64,000 nucleotides of DNA. Source: Mycobacterium sp. OAS707. Lineage in GTDB: Bacteria > Actinomycetota > Actinomycetes > Mycobacteriales > Mycobacteriaceae. The DNA is taken from assembly GCF_014873705.1 (NCBI RefSeq), contig NZ_JADBDS010000006.1, positions 310,001-374,000 of the forward strand, given 5' to 3'. The notes under the pieces were generated by a model. That model worked only from the letters and a program-made list of their open reading frames with translations, searched no databases and was not told the DNA's origin. A program made the position numbers and the translations under genes. Each line of letters begins with the position of its first letter. Positions within the stretch are counted from its first letter, which is position 1. Positions 41,398-51,050 of this stretch are shown piece by piece.

Positions 41398-42501
41398 GTG
41401 TCAGCTCAGCGCGCGCGGTCGGCGGTCACGCCCGACCATCGCTCTGCGCACCCCAACATCCCGGGTGTTCCGTGGTGGGGTGCCGTGCTGGTCGCCGTCA
41501 CCCTGACCGCTGTCGGCTTCGCCTATGACGCAGGGTCCGGCGCCAAAGAGCTGGGCATGTTCTTCGCCGCGACATACGTGCTGGGCTGCATCTTCGCTGT
41601 GCTGGCCGTTCGTCAGTCCGGCCTCTTCACCGCTGTCATCCAGCCGCCGCTGATTCTGTTCGGCGCCGTCCCCACCGCTTACTTCCTGTTCCACGGCGGC
41701 CAGCTCGGTGGCATCAAGGATCTGGCCATCAACTGCGGCTACCCGTTGATCGAGCGGTTCCCGCTGATGTTCTTCACATCGGCCGCCGTCCTGCTCATCG
41801 GCATGGGCCGGTGGTATTACGGCATGTCGTCGCGCCGCGGGACCACCCGATCCACGGCCAAGGACGGCGCAGAAAAGGCAAGCAGCCGTGTGTCTTCGGT
41901 CACATCGAAGATGTCCTCGTTGCTGACGGGTGAGACGGACGAGGCCGACGACGACGCCGCAGACACCGCAGCGTCGTCGCGCCGCAGGCACACCATCGAC
42001 CGCCCAACCCGCGCGACCAAGGCCGCAAAGGCGGGAGCAGGCACCACGCGCACGCCCAGAACGAGCAAGCGCGCGGCCCCGTCGCGGTCCCGGCACGCCC
42101 GCCCGCCCGAGACCGAACTCATCGAACCGGTCACCGAGCGGCCCCGCCGGCCGCGCCCATCGCGGCAGACCGAACAGCCGCCGGTGCCTCCGGCCGAGCC
42201 TCGCCGCCGCCAGCGCTCGTCATCGACCCGCGAGCCCCGCAAGCCGGTGCCGACCGAAAGACGCTCCTCCTACGAGCGAACCGAGCGGCCGGAGCGGTCC
42301 GAGCGCCCCGAACGGCGCCGTCGCTACGACGACTACCCGCCCCGGGAACCTCGCTCCAGCAACGGGAACGGGACGCATCACCCGGTCTCGCGGGTGCGTT
42401 ACCGCGGCTCCGACGAGGGCGACGACCGCGCAGAGCATCGGTCGCGGCCGCGCGCATCGCGCAGCAGCTGGGAAGCCGACAGCTGGGAGTACGACATCTA
42501 G
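41398..42501 (+). CDS. DUF6542 membrane protein (Rv1111c-like)
   Basis: 367 residues. Residues about 25-135 contain four hydrophobic helices (WWGAVLVAVTLTAVGFAYD onward) of the DUF6542 type; the rest is a long, very basic Arg/Pro/Ser tail (residues 145-350) predicted disordered, with repeated RxxRPxR and ERPER segments. The tail could bind nucleic acid or acidic lipids. Function unknown. It is in the position of Rv1111c, divergent from ychF. Its stop overlaps the FHA gene stop by 4 bp. Confidence 0.82.
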   Translation: MSAQRARSAVTPDHRSAHPNIPGVPWWGAVLVAVTLTAVGFAYDAGSGAKELGMFFAATYVLGCIFAVLAVRQSGLFTAVIQPPLILFGAVPTAYFLFHGGQLGGIKDLAINCGYPLIERFPLMFFTSAAVLLIGMGRWYYGMSSRRGTTRSTAKDGAEKASSRVSSVTSKMSSLLTGETDEADDDAADTAASSRRRHTIDRPTRATKAAKAGAGTTRTPRTSKRAAPSRSRHARPPETELIEPVTERPRRPRPSRQTEQPPVPPAEPRRRQRSSSTREPRKPVPTERRSSYERTERPERSERPERRRRYDDYPPREPRSSNGNGTHHPVSRVRYRGSDEGDDRAEHRSRPRASRSSWEADSWEYDI

Positions 42502-43124
42502 CCCTGCTCGATCGTGATCGTGGTCCAGGCACCGACGTGGATGCGATCGCCGTCTGCAAGCGGGGTCTCTTCACCTTCGGTCAAGCGGTCATTGCTGCCG
42601 TTGAGGCTGGTGCCGTTGGTGGAGCCCAGATCGGTGACGGTCAGGCCGGAGTCGCGCAGCCGCAGCACGGCATGTTGCGTCGAGACGCCGCGGTCGGCCG
42701 GATGGATGCCCAGATCGATCTCGGGCTCCACGCCCTGCTTCGCGTTTCCCCTTCCGATCAGTGTGGTGTCGCTCTGCAGCGCGATTCGGCGTGCGGGGAA
42801 GAACTGTGGGAACTCGACGGTGTCGGGGCCGCCCTGGGCCAGCACCCGTTCATAGAACTCCCTGTCGGCGTTAACGACGGCGGTCCACCCGACCGGCTTG
42901 GCAACGGCGGCAGGCGCGACGGTCGCCGACGGTTCGGGCAGCGCAGAGTCGTGCCCGCACGCCTCACAGAACCGCCCGCTCACCGGCATCCCGCATGCCG
43001 GGCAGGCCTTGGCCTCCCCCGATGCCGGCGAATCCGGTTGTGCCGCAGCGCCTCCGATTGGCGCCCCGCATACGTCGCAATAGTCGGCGGCCTTCGACGA
43101 GTGTCCCTCGACGCAGGTCGGCAT
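42498..43124 (-). CDS. Zinc-ribbon plus FHA domain protein
   Basis: 208 residues. Two zinc-ribbon motifs at the N-terminus: C4, C16, C19 with His8, and C41, C44, C53, C56. The C-terminal FHA domain (about 118-205) has LIGRGN, VSTQHAVLRL and DLGSTNGTSLNG, all key phosphothreonine-binding residues. No ETTS-type phosphosite like that of GarA is visible at the N-terminus. It is the last gene of the ispH-to-FHA transcript, 1 bp overlap with the vWA gene, and is probably the reader of phosphorylation by the upstream kinase. Confidence 0.9.
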   Translation of the reverse strand: MPTCVEGHSSKAADYCDVCGAPIGGAAAQPDSPASGEAKACPACGMPVSGRFCEACGHDSALPEPSATVAPAAVAKPVGWTAVVNADREFYERVLAQGGPDTVEFPQFFPARRIALQSDTTLIGRGNAKQGVEPEIDLGIHPADRGVSTQHAVLRLRDSGLTVTDLGSTNGTSLNGSNDRLTEGEETPLADGDRIHVGAWTTITIEQG

Positions 43125-44404
43125 CAGGTCTCCTTCCGCACTCGAGCGGTTCTGGTGGACCGGGCGTCGAGTGCCATCTCGTCCGCCGCCGCGACCTCCC
43201 GCCGCAGTTGCACCGTGCCGGTCCGCTCGTCGACCTCGACGACCCGTCCGAGCAGCTTGGCCGTGCCGTCGTTGCCCGATTCGACCGCCAACTCCATCGC
43301 GCGTTGCAGTTTGGCGGTCGCGGTCCTGACGTCACCCACTTTGCGCGCGCTCAAGCCCTCCTGAACCGCCTGCGCCAGCTCTGCCTGGCCGGTGTAGTGC
43401 GCAACCCGGCGGCTGATCTGGGCCGACAATCCCGTGTCGGCGGTCCATATCGCCTTGACCAGCCCCTCGCCCACCACCTCGTCGCCGGCAACGACGCTCA
43501 CCCTCGCGGCCAATTTCTCCCGCCCGATCGCTGCCGGCTCCACCTCGACCTGAATGTGGTAGTCGCGGTCCTCCGAGCCCCACGAGCCCAACGGGTATTC
43601 GCCGCACTGATTTCCGGCCTCGACGCGGCGGTGTGTCAGGTCTTCCACAGTCGGCGCGACCTGTTTGACGAATTCGACCCTCGCCCCGGCCGGCGTCCAC
43701 AGTCGCAGCGTCAGATCGGGGATCGCCTTGCTCATCGACGTTTTCATCATCGACGCGAAGTCGCCTGCGAGATCTTCCGGGTCGGCCACGATGTCGACCG
43801 TGCCCAGCAGCGCGGTCGAGATCGCACGCAGCTCGTCGACCTCCCAGGCGGTGCCGACACCCCGGCAGTCACACGTGAATTCGCCTTCGCTGAGCCCGAT
43901 TTCCTGCCCCAACTCCTCCGGCGTCTCATGCTCGTCCTTGCCGTCGGTGAGCAGGATCGCGTGCACGATCGCGCCCTTGCGCTGCCCGACGATGCCCCGG
44001 ACGTGTGCGAGCCAGGTGCCCATCGCGGTGCCGCCGTGGGGCCGAAGGCCGTCGACGGCACGCATTGCTGCGGCCTTGGTCTCCGTGCTCGCCCGCGCCA
44101 GCCCTTCGTTCGGGTAGACACTCGCGGCCTTCTCGGTGCCGTCGACGATCGTGAAATACGTGCCGTCGACGAGTTCCATGATGGCCGCGGCAGTGGCTCG
44201 CTTGGCCGCCTCGAACTTCTCGATCGGTGCCTGCATGGACGTCGAGCAGTCGATGATGATGGCCTCGACCCGCTCGGGTGCCGAGGCCGTCGCATCGACA
44301 TCGGCGGTGATGCTGACGATGGCGTCGACGGTGCCGCTGCCCTCTGCGAGGTAGGGATTGTGATCGACGTCTACGGAAATGCCTTGGTGTTCAGCCGAAC
44401 TCAT
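43124..44404 (-). CDS. vWA domain protein
   Basis: 426 residues. N-terminal strand-rich part (1-45), then a von Willebrand A domain with MIDAS D52-C-S-T-S56, the Thr in PHGGTAMG and Asp in ILLTDGKD; C-terminal beta region (about 255-345; VEVEPAAIGREKLAARVSVV) and a helical end. Soluble, no signal peptide. Between a PP2C phosphatase (4-bp overlap) and the FHA gene (TGATG). vWA-PP2C-kinase triads are known from TerY-P-type stress signalling, in which the vWA protein acts as an interaction hub. Confidence 0.9.
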   Translation of the reverse strand: MSSAEHQGISVDVDHNPYLAEGSGTVDAIVSITADVDATASAPERVEAIIIDCSTSMQAPIEKFEAAKRATAAAIMELVDGTYFTIVDGTEKAASVYPNEGLARASTETKAAAMRAVDGLRPHGGTAMGTWLAHVRGIVGQRKGAIVHAILLTDGKDEHETPEELGQEIGLSEGEFTCDCRGVGTAWEVDELRAISTALLGTVDIVADPEDLAGDFASMMKTSMSKAIPDLTLRLWTPAGARVEFVKQVAPTVEDLTHRRVEAGNQCGEYPLGSWGSEDRDYHIQVEVEPAAIGREKLAARVSVVAGDEVVGEGLVKAIWTADTGLSAQISRRVAHYTGQAELAQAVQEGLSARKVGDVRTATAKLQRAMELAVESGNDGTAKLLGRVVEVDERTGTVQLRREVAAADEMALDARSTRTARVRKET

Positions 44405-45405
44405 GACGTCCCTCCGATCGGGATTATCGCGACGGTGATGTTGTCCTGGCCACCGGCGTTCAGTGCGTATTCGGTCAACGCCCGCGCCGCGGCGCTCGGC
44501 TCGACGCCGATGCAGAACCGGGCGATGTCGGCGGCCTCAGGCAGGTAGTTCCACAGTCCGTCGCTGCACAGCAACAGCGTGCCCGGGCCCTCGGCGGTGA
44601 TGGTCTGCACGCTCGACTCCGACCACGGCTCGGCATCGCTGTCAGCGCCGAGCCAGCGCGTCAGCGTGTGTGCGCCACGGCGGACGGCTTCCGATTCCGG
44701 CGAGGCGCCTGCCGTGATCAGCTCTTGTGACAGCGAGTCGTCGACCGTCAGCTGCTGCGGGGATGCGGGTGGTTCAGGCAGCCAGTACGCCCTGCTGTCA
44801 CCGACGTTGCCGACGGTGACCTGCGCGGAACCCTCGCCGGGGAGAACGATCGCCGCGGTGTAGGTGCACGACGGCGCCGAGGCCGAACCGCTACCCGCCG
44901 CAACCGCAGCCTTGGCCGCCGCGTCCAATCCCGCCAGCACAGCCGCACGCGCCTTCTTGGTCGCCGCGATCGCTGCGAGCATCGCGTCGACGCCCGCGGC
45001 CGAAGCGGCGACCGCCGCCTTGTGCGCCTCATCGGAACTGGACACCCCGTCACACACCACGACGGCGATCGCATCGGGTCGCGTTGCGTCGTTGCCCACC
45101 AGCATCCCTGCGGAGGCGGCGTCCTCATTGCCTGCGTGTTCGATGCCACGGTCGGTGATCAGCACCACCTCGCCAAGGCTCGCCTCGTCTCGGTCGGGCT
45201 GCTCGCGGCGGTGCCCGCAGACGGTGCAGTACTCGTCGAACTGACCCTCGTTGCCGCAGTCTGTGCACGGCCCATCCGTCGATGGGGGACGCGGGATGGC
45301 CACCTTTTGCAGCTCGGACAACGAGCCACCGCAGTCCTCGCAGAACCGGTCGGTGGGCGCAACTGCAGTAGCGCAGTGCGGACACCTGCTGTTTGAACTT
45401 GTCAT
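44401..45405 (-). CDS. PP2C-family Ser/Thr phosphatase with two zinc ribbons
   Basis: 334 residues from ATG 45405; the frame is open further upstream only as antisense of the kinase gene. Two N-terminal zinc ribbons (C8/C11/C22/C25 and C47/C50/C60/C63) precede a PP2C domain: TDRGIEHAGNEDA, VVVCDGVSSS, LLLCSDGLWNYL and GGQDNITVAII carry the metal-binding Asp residues. It should dephosphorylate targets of the co-encoded PknG-like kinase. ATGA overlaps with both neighbours indicate coupled translation. Confidence 0.92.
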   Translation of the reverse strand: MTSSNSRCPHCATAVAPTDRFCEDCGGSLSELQKVAIPRPPSTDGPCTDCGNEGQFDEYCTVCGHRREQPDRDEASLGEVVLITDRGIEHAGNEDAASAGMLVGNDATRPDAIAVVVCDGVSSSDEAHKAAVAASAAGVDAMLAAIAATKKARAAVLAGLDAAAKAAVAAGSGSASAPSCTYTAAIVLPGEGSAQVTVGNVGDSRAYWLPEPPASPQQLTVDDSLSQELITAGASPESEAVRRGAHTLTRWLGADSDAEPWSESSVQTITAEGPGTLLLCSDGLWNYLPEAADIARFCIGVEPSAAARALTEYALNAGGQDNITVAIIPIGGTS

Positions 45406-47612
45406 ACGCGTGACCTCGGCCGAATCTTGTTCGCCTTCTCCACCAAGGCAATTCTGTCCCACATGTCGGGTGTCTCGTGCGCCAACTCGCGGTAGCTGCG
45501 TTCCATCCCGGTCCGGATTCTCGGCTCGTCGAACGCCGCACCGAGCAGCCACCCCGCGCTGCTCTTGTGCCCGGCCCCCACCCAGTCCAGCGCCGCGCCG
45601 AGCACCCGCAAGCGGATCATTGCGCGCTTGGTGGCCGACTCGATGTTCAGCGCGTCGGCGCGCTTGCCCGCGTCGAGCAGGATCTGCTCGTCGAGCTTGT
45701 CGGCGGTTCTGCCCTCGAGCAGGATCTCGATCGCGGTCGCGCCGGCGGGCGTGAAATGCGCTGAGTCGTTGGGGACTTGGTCGAGTGCGGCGACCGCGCC
45801 CGCGGTGTCGCCGGCGTGCACCCGCTGCCGTGCCAGCCCGAATGCGGCGCTGACGTAGCTGCGGTCGGTGCGCCACACCGTCTCGTAGTAGCGGGCGGCC
45901 ACCTCGCGGTCGCCGCGTAATTCGGCGGTGGCGGCGATCGCGATCTTCGGGGCGAGTTCGCCGGGCAGCGCGGCCAACACCGCCTCGAAATCGGCTGCGG
46001 CCTTGTCGAATGCGTGCTCCAGCAAGGCGCACTGTGCGCCGTACCAACTCAGCCGCCAGTCTCCGGGGATGACCGTCTCCAACTCGGTGAGACGTTTTCT
46101 GGCGTTGTCGGGCGCGCCGATCTCGAGTGATGCGCGCACCAGACGCAACGGCACCTCGACCGAGGACCGGTTGGCTTGCTGCGCACCCGTTCTGGCCAGA
46201 TCGAGCGCATGCTCGAGTTGAGCCGCAGGTGTGCCGCTGGTGGTGGCGAGCACTGCGGCGCCGGGGTCGGTGGGGTCGACGACGGGGACAGGCAGCGCGG
46301 CGATCACGTCTTCGGGGTTCACCGCCACCTCGATACCCGCGCCGTAGATGCCGCGTTGCGGACTGAAGTATCTCGACATTCGCGGTTGTGGGGTGTCGCG
46401 CTCGACGGCCACGATCTCGTGCAGCACACCGGTCAGTTGGTCGGCCAGCTCTTCCATGGACGCGAACCGGTATCCCGAATCATGGTCGGTGGCACGAAGA
46501 ATCGCGCGATAGAGCGATTCGTGCTTGGCAAGCATCGGTACGGTCTCCGGGCCGGGCAACTGCTCGACGAAGCGGCCTCGATCCTGAGGCACGTCCATCA
46601 CGAGCACGGCGAGCGTTCGGCCGACGGTGTAGACGTCACTGGCGACTGTCGGGCCGGTCTCGGCGATCTCCGGCGCCTGGTAGCCCATGGTGCCGTAGAT
46701 CGCGCTCTCTTCGTCGTCCATGCGGATGACGGCGCCGAGGTCGATCAGCTTGACCTGGTCTTCGGTCTGCATCACGTTGTCCGGCTTGAAGTCGCAGTAG
46801 GCGAGACCTTGTGAATGCAGGTAGCCGAGCGCCGGAATGATCTCAACCATGTAGGCGACCGCCTGATCCGGCGGCAGCGGAGCGTTGAGCTCCTTGCGCA
46901 TCTGCTTCAGCGACTTGCCGCCGATGAACTCCATCACGATGTAGCCAACCGGGACCCCCGTCGCATCCGGATGCTGGACGAAGTTGTAGATCTGGACGAT
47001 GTTCGGATGCTGGACCCCCGCGAGCGCGAGAACCTCCGCCTTGGCCACGGCCATCGCCTCGGCATCGCCGGAGTTGAGCAAGCCCTTGAGCACCACCCAG
47101 CGGTTTTCGACGTTGCGGTCGGTCGCCAGGTAGATCCAGCCGAGGCCCCCGTGCGCTATCGCGCCCTGAACTTCGTACTGGCCGCCGACGACTTCACCGC
47201 GAGAAAGCTTGGGAACAAACGAGTATCGCGTGCCACACTCGGGGCAGAAGCCCTCGGTGCGGCCCGGTTGCCCGTCACGCTGGCGACCCACCGGCTTGTT
47301 GCAGTCGTGGTTGCCGCAGTAGCGGCTGCTCTCGGGTACCTGCGGATCGGAGAGTATCGCCGCCGCCGGGTCGCCCTTCGGTATGCGCGGCATCTCCACA
47401 ATCCCTGCGCCGAGGCGGCCGCGGGAACTGCCTCGAGTCGACGAACCGGTACGAGACGTGCGCACCGAGGCGGTGCGAGCCGACGGGACGGAATGCCGTG
47501 GCGCGGTTGCGACGGAAACCGCTTGCGGTGCTTCAGGTCCCGGGGCGGTGCCGCAGACATCGCAGTAGCCGTCGACGACGGTCCCTTCGCATCCCGCTTC
47601 AGCGCATTTCAT
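45402..47612 (-). CDS. PknG-like Ser/Thr protein kinase with TPR domain
   Basis: 736 residues (M. tuberculosis PknG: 750). Order: an extra N-terminal zinc ribbon (C3, C8, C17, C20), a Ser/Thr-rich segment followed by RGRLGAGIVEMPRIP as in PknG, a rubredoxin-like site (C99-x4-C104, C123-x2-C126; the first pair is spaced wider than in PknG), kinase domain (about 146-400; K176, catalytic D274 in CDFKPDN, DLG at 291-293) and C-terminal TPR helices. Start at ATG 47612, ATGA overlap with the helical protein gene. A GlnH- and a GlnX-like gene upstream complete the known PknG sensing set. Probably a paralogue of the housekeeping pknG. Confidence 0.92.
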   Translation of the reverse strand: MKCAEAGCEGTVVDGYCDVCGTAPGPEAPQAVSVATAPRHSVPSARTASVRTSRTGSSTRGSSRGRLGAGIVEMPRIPKGDPAAAILSDPQVPESSRYCGNHDCNKPVGRQRDGQPGRTEGFCPECGTRYSFVPKLSRGEVVGGQYEVQGAIAHGGLGWIYLATDRNVENRWVVLKGLLNSGDAEAMAVAKAEVLALAGVQHPNIVQIYNFVQHPDATGVPVGYIVMEFIGGKSLKQMRKELNAPLPPDQAVAYMVEIIPALGYLHSQGLAYCDFKPDNVMQTEDQVKLIDLGAVIRMDDEESAIYGTMGYQAPEIAETGPTVASDVYTVGRTLAVLVMDVPQDRGRFVEQLPGPETVPMLAKHESLYRAILRATDHDSGYRFASMEELADQLTGVLHEIVAVERDTPQPRMSRYFSPQRGIYGAGIEVAVNPEDVIAALPVPVVDPTDPGAAVLATTSGTPAAQLEHALDLARTGAQQANRSSVEVPLRLVRASLEIGAPDNARKRLTELETVIPGDWRLSWYGAQCALLEHAFDKAAADFEAVLAALPGELAPKIAIAATAELRGDREVAARYYETVWRTDRSYVSAAFGLARQRVHAGDTAGAVAALDQVPNDSAHFTPAGATAIEILLEGRTADKLDEQILLDAGKRADALNIESATKRAMIRLRVLGAALDWVGAGHKSSAGWLLGAAFDEPRIRTGMERSYRELAHETPDMWDRIALVEKANKIRPRSRV

Positions 47613-48754
47613 TCCGTCTTCTCCTGCTTGTCCGCAATCAACTGCTGGTAGTCCGAGATCGCACGCGTGACGGCGCGCAGATCGCATGGCTGCCGCGACA
47701 GCAGCCCCTTCGCGATTCGGATGCACGCCAGCAGGTCTCGGTCCTCTCCGAAGCCGAGCCTGGCTGCTTTCGCCTGGTATGCCGTCAGCCGCCCCTTGAG
47801 CTCATCGCGACGGTCGAGCAGTCCCTGTGCGAGCTGCTCCTCCTCACGCGCGGCGTGCAGCGCGGCATCGATGCGGCGCCGAAGCGATCGAAGCGCCTTC
47901 GGGTCCGGGGAGGCGAGCGCAGCGAGCTCGGCGCGCAGGGCCGGCTCGGCGTCGCTGCGCGCCGGGAATGCGCCCGCCAGTACCTTCTGCACCGCATGCC
48001 TGCGGATCTCCGTAGCACGCGCGCCCGCCTCGCGCAGCGCGTCGAGGCTGTCCGCGGCGGCGGCCAGACTGGCTGGCCAATTCGACTGTATTGCAGCGAG
48101 TTCGGCGAGCTCGGCCGATTGCCGCTCGACGGTTTCGGCTATCGAGTTGATGCGCGCTTCGATGTCCCGGGTGGTCAAGGACAGCGGATCGGTCGCGGTG
48201 ACCTCCAACAGGTCGGCAAGTTCGGCGGGCCCGGATACGCCGGCTGCGTCGAGTCGTTTCCGTGTCGGTGCGAGCTTTTCGGCCACAAGTGAGTTGACGC
48301 GGTCGACGGCGTCGAGGAATTCGACCACGGCGGGATAGGCGGCGTGCATCCGCTCTGCCGTGTCTGCGAGCCCGACGTATTCGACCGACTCGCTGACTCC
48401 GCTGATCTTGCGCTTCGCCAACGGGATCGGCTGCCGGGACACCTCGAGCGTCGGCTCACGGAGCAACTTCGTCAACTCCCGGCAGTCATCGTCATCGGGC
48501 CTCGACCGGCGTGACCGGACCGACCGGGCCGATTCCAGAATCGACGTCATGCGGCGCAGATCCTCCCACAGCTGGCTCAGCGACTTCTCGATCACCGTCC
48601 ACCGCTGCGCTGTCAGGCCGATCGGCGCATACACCCGTACGTGTTCCAGCCCCGGGTGGTTCTCCAGTTCGACCAGCGTCGACGACATCGCCGCGACTTC
48701 CGTTGTGCGCGACTGGAGTTCGCGATCGATCTCGTCGGGGGTCAGCACGCGCAT
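47609..48754 (-). CDS. Helical/coiled-coil protein of the kinase cluster, unknown
   Basis: 381 residues from ATG 48754 (MRVLTPDEIDRELQSR). Almost entirely helical with heptad-like stretches (about 10-85, 135-165, 205-265, 285-345), rich in Ala, Leu, Glu and Arg, no Cys ribbon, no membrane helix. It begins 2 bp after the GlnH-like gene stop and overlaps the kinase gene by 4 bp. By position it may be an adaptor between the membrane receptor and the kinase; no family recognised. Confidence 0.82.
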   Translation of the reverse strand: MRVLTPDEIDRELQSRTTEVAAMSSTLVELENHPGLEHVRVYAPIGLTAQRWTVIEKSLSQLWEDLRRMTSILESARSVRSRRSRPDDDDCRELTKLLREPTLEVSRQPIPLAKRKISGVSESVEYVGLADTAERMHAAYPAVVEFLDAVDRVNSLVAEKLAPTRKRLDAAGVSGPAELADLLEVTATDPLSLTTRDIEARINSIAETVERQSAELAELAAIQSNWPASLAAAADSLDALREAGARATEIRRHAVQKVLAGAFPARSDAEPALRAELAALASPDPKALRSLRRRIDAALHAAREEEQLAQGLLDRRDELKGRLTAYQAKAARLGFGEDRDLLACIRIAKGLLSRQPCDLRAVTRAISDYQQLIADKQEKTE

Positions 48755-48756
48755 GA

Positions 48757-49722
48757 TCAGCCCTCGTAGCGCGGTTCCGGAGGACCTGCCGACGGCCCGA
48801 GTTCCTGCAGCCTGGCGTCGTAGAGCCGTTGCCAGGTGCCGTCGTCGCGGATCTTCTCGAGCACACCGTTGACGAATCGGACCAGGTCGATGTTCTCCTT
48901 CTTGATCCCGATGCCGTAGGGCTCGACGGCCACGCTCTGGCCGATGACCTCGACCGTCGGGTCCTGATGTGCCAGTCCCCGCAGCACCACGTCGTCGGTA
49001 CTGATCGCGTCGACCTGTCCTTGCTGCAACATCAACAGGCAGTCCGTCCACGTCGCGACCCCGAACACCTGTGGTCGCGGGTTCAGCTCGAACAACTTCG
49101 ACAGCGACGTCGTGCCCGACACCGCGCACACCCGCTTGCCCGAAAGTGCCTGAAATGATTCGATTCCGGAGCCCTTGACCGCGAGAACCTTCTGATTGGC
49201 GTTGAAGTAGACGGTCGAGAATGCGACCTTCTGCTTGCGGGCACAGGTGATCGAGTACGTCCGGACGACAAGGTCCACCTCGTCGTTGGCCAACACCGAC
49301 TCTCGTTGGCTGGCATCGACCACGCGCAGTTGGATCCGGTCCGGATCACCGAAGATGGCCCGCGCGATCTCGCGGGCGATGTCGATGTCGAACCCCTCCA
49401 GTTGCCCGGTGGCCGGATTCCTGAACCCGAACAGATAGGTGTTCTGGTCGACGCCGACGATAAGCCTGCCGCGGTCGAAGATCTTTGCCATCGTCGAACC
49501 GGCAGGCATCGCACCCGGCGACGGCAGCGGCCGCTCGGGACGGGGGCTTGCTTCTCTGTCGCAGTCCGCGTTCACGGCGGCCGGCGGTGCAGTGACCTCC
49601 GTCGCGCCCGCCGGCCGCGGCTCGACAGGGGCGACCGAAACCGATGCCGGCGCCGCGGAAGACCCACACGCGGCGACGGTGAGCGCAATGGCGCTCAGTG
49701 CCAATACAATTCGTGTTCTCAC
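48757..49722 (-). CDS. GlnH-like amino-acid-binding lipoprotein
   Basis: 321 residues from GTG 49722. Lipoprotein signal with TVAAC (Cys19), a Pro/Ala-rich spacer (20-75) and a type 2 periplasmic binding domain: RGRLIVGVDQNTYLFGFRNPATGQLEGFDIDIAREIA, then DLVVRTYSITCARKQKVAFS and GQVDAISTDDVVL. No ABC permease or ATPase is adjacent, so it is a receptor rather than a transporter part, as for GlnH of M. tuberculosis, which senses aspartate/glutamate for PknG. Overlaps the GlnX-like gene by 4 bp. Confidence 0.9.
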   Translation of the reverse strand: MRTRIVLALSAIALTVAACGSSAAPASVSVAPVEPRPAGATEVTAPPAAVNADCDREASPRPERPLPSPGAMPAGSTMAKIFDRGRLIVGVDQNTYLFGFRNPATGQLEGFDIDIAREIARAIFGDPDRIQLRVVDASQRESVLANDEVDLVVRTYSITCARKQKVAFSTVYFNANQKVLAVKGSGIESFQALSGKRVCAVSGTTSLSKLFELNPRPQVFGVATWTDCLLMLQQGQVDAISTDDVVLRGLAHQDPTVEVIGQSVAVEPYGIGIKKENIDLVRFVNGVLEKIRDDGTWQRLYDARLQELGPSAGPPEPRYEG

Positions 49723-50969
49723 AGGAACTCCTTGAGCCGCGGCCACAAGCCGACCACGGCCGTTGTGGCAGCAACGACCATCAACACAAGGGTTCCTGTT
49801 GGGCTCCATGCCATCCATCGCCCCGCGGCGGACACCCGGTCGCGCAACGTATTCCGCGTTCCCTCGGTGCCGTCGCGCAGGCTGGCTTCGACGGCGAAGA
49901 ACTGCGTTGCGGAGGGGCCGAGCGCCTGGGCGACGGCGGCGTCGTAGTCACCTCTGCCATACGCCTCGGCTTGCTTGGCGTGGCTGGTGGTCCACTTTTC
50001 GACCGCGTCCTTCGTGGCTGCGGGCGCAGCTTCGATCAGCTTGCCCATCTCGTCGATGTGGTCGTTGAACGATTTTTCTCTTGCGGTGATGTCACCCCGC
50101 GCGATCAGCTCCAGAGTTTCGTCGGTCCGCGCCTGCTGCGCGAGAATGCGCGCCTTCGCGAGCTGTTCGAACCGTTCGCTGCCTTCGGTTCGGCTGTGCT
50201 CGATTTCGCCTGCCGCGAGCTGAGTGGCCAGCACAACCCAGCCGATCACCACCACCACCGTTGTCGCCGCGACGACGAGCCCGATGTTGAACTGCCGGTT
50301 CGTTCGGCGATACATCATCACCGAACCAACCCCGATGGCCACCAGGGCGAGCAGCAGCAGCGCCAGGCTGATGACCGGCAGGGAACCGACGGCGCGCTGA
50401 TCGTCCTCGACCGTGGCGAGATTTCGGGTGTAGATCTTTTCGGCGCTGGGCAGCAGCGACGTCTGCATCAACGACGATGCTTCGCGCAGATATGCCGACC
50501 CGATCACAAAGCCCTGCCGGTTGTTCGCCCGTGCCGACTCGACAAGCGCGGTGTACGCGGAAAGCTGCGCCGATATCTCCGCAATCGAGGTGCGGGTTTC
50601 CTTGTCCGTAGCGCCTGCGGTCGCGTCGGCGAGCGCCGAGGAAGCGCGCGCAAGGGCTTCCTGGTACCGAGCACGCATCTGGCCTGTTTCGATCCCGCCC
50701 GACAGGAACGCCGATGCTGCCGCGGCATCGGCGGCCGACAAGGCGGCGTACAGGTTTTGCGCTGCATAGGCGAACGGTTCAGAGCGAGTCAGAATGGCAT
50801 CGCGTTGGTCGATCCGGCCGTTGAGTTGGCCGCCGCACACCACGCCGGCGACGACGCAGATGGCCCCGACAGCGAGCGCGATGATGGCGATGACACCGGG
50901 CGTCGTTCGGGCGAACCGTCGCAGCCAAGCCGTGGAGAACCGCGTGTCCTCTATGCCCGGAGAACCCAA
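49719..50969 (-). CDS. GlnX-like transmembrane signalling protein
   Basis: 416 residues with four transmembrane helices (about 25-46, 197-219, 228-250, 388-410). The two large loops (about 50-190 and 255-385) are helical, rich in Ala/Arg/Glu, and lie on the same, extracytoplasmic side by alternation. This matches GlnX (Rv0412c type), which connects GlnH outside to PknG inside. No histidine kinase or cyclase domain. It starts 81 bp after the PBP gene and is overlapped by the GlnH-like gene. Confidence 0.85.
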   Translation of the reverse strand: MGSPGIEDTRFSTAWLRRFARTTPGVIAIIALAVGAICVVAGVVCGGQLNGRIDQRDAILTRSEPFAYAAQNLYAALSAADAAAASAFLSGGIETGQMRARYQEALARASSALADATAGATDKETRTSIAEISAQLSAYTALVESARANNRQGFVIGSAYLREASSLMQTSLLPSAEKIYTRNLATVEDDQRAVGSLPVISLALLLLALVAIGVGSVMMYRRTNRQFNIGLVVAATTVVVVIGWVVLATQLAAGEIEHSRTEGSERFEQLAKARILAQQARTDETLELIARGDITAREKSFNDHIDEMGKLIEAAPAATKDAVEKWTTSHAKQAEAYGRGDYDAAVAQALGPSATQFFAVEASLRDGTEGTRNTLRDRVSAAGRWMAWSPTGTLVLMVVAATTAVVGLWPRLKEFL

Positions 50970-51050
50970 TTTTTCGGCCTACCTCCCCATCACCGCAGAT
51001 CGTAACTGCAAACACGGGGCCGATAGCGGAGATTGCGATTGAAACGAGAT

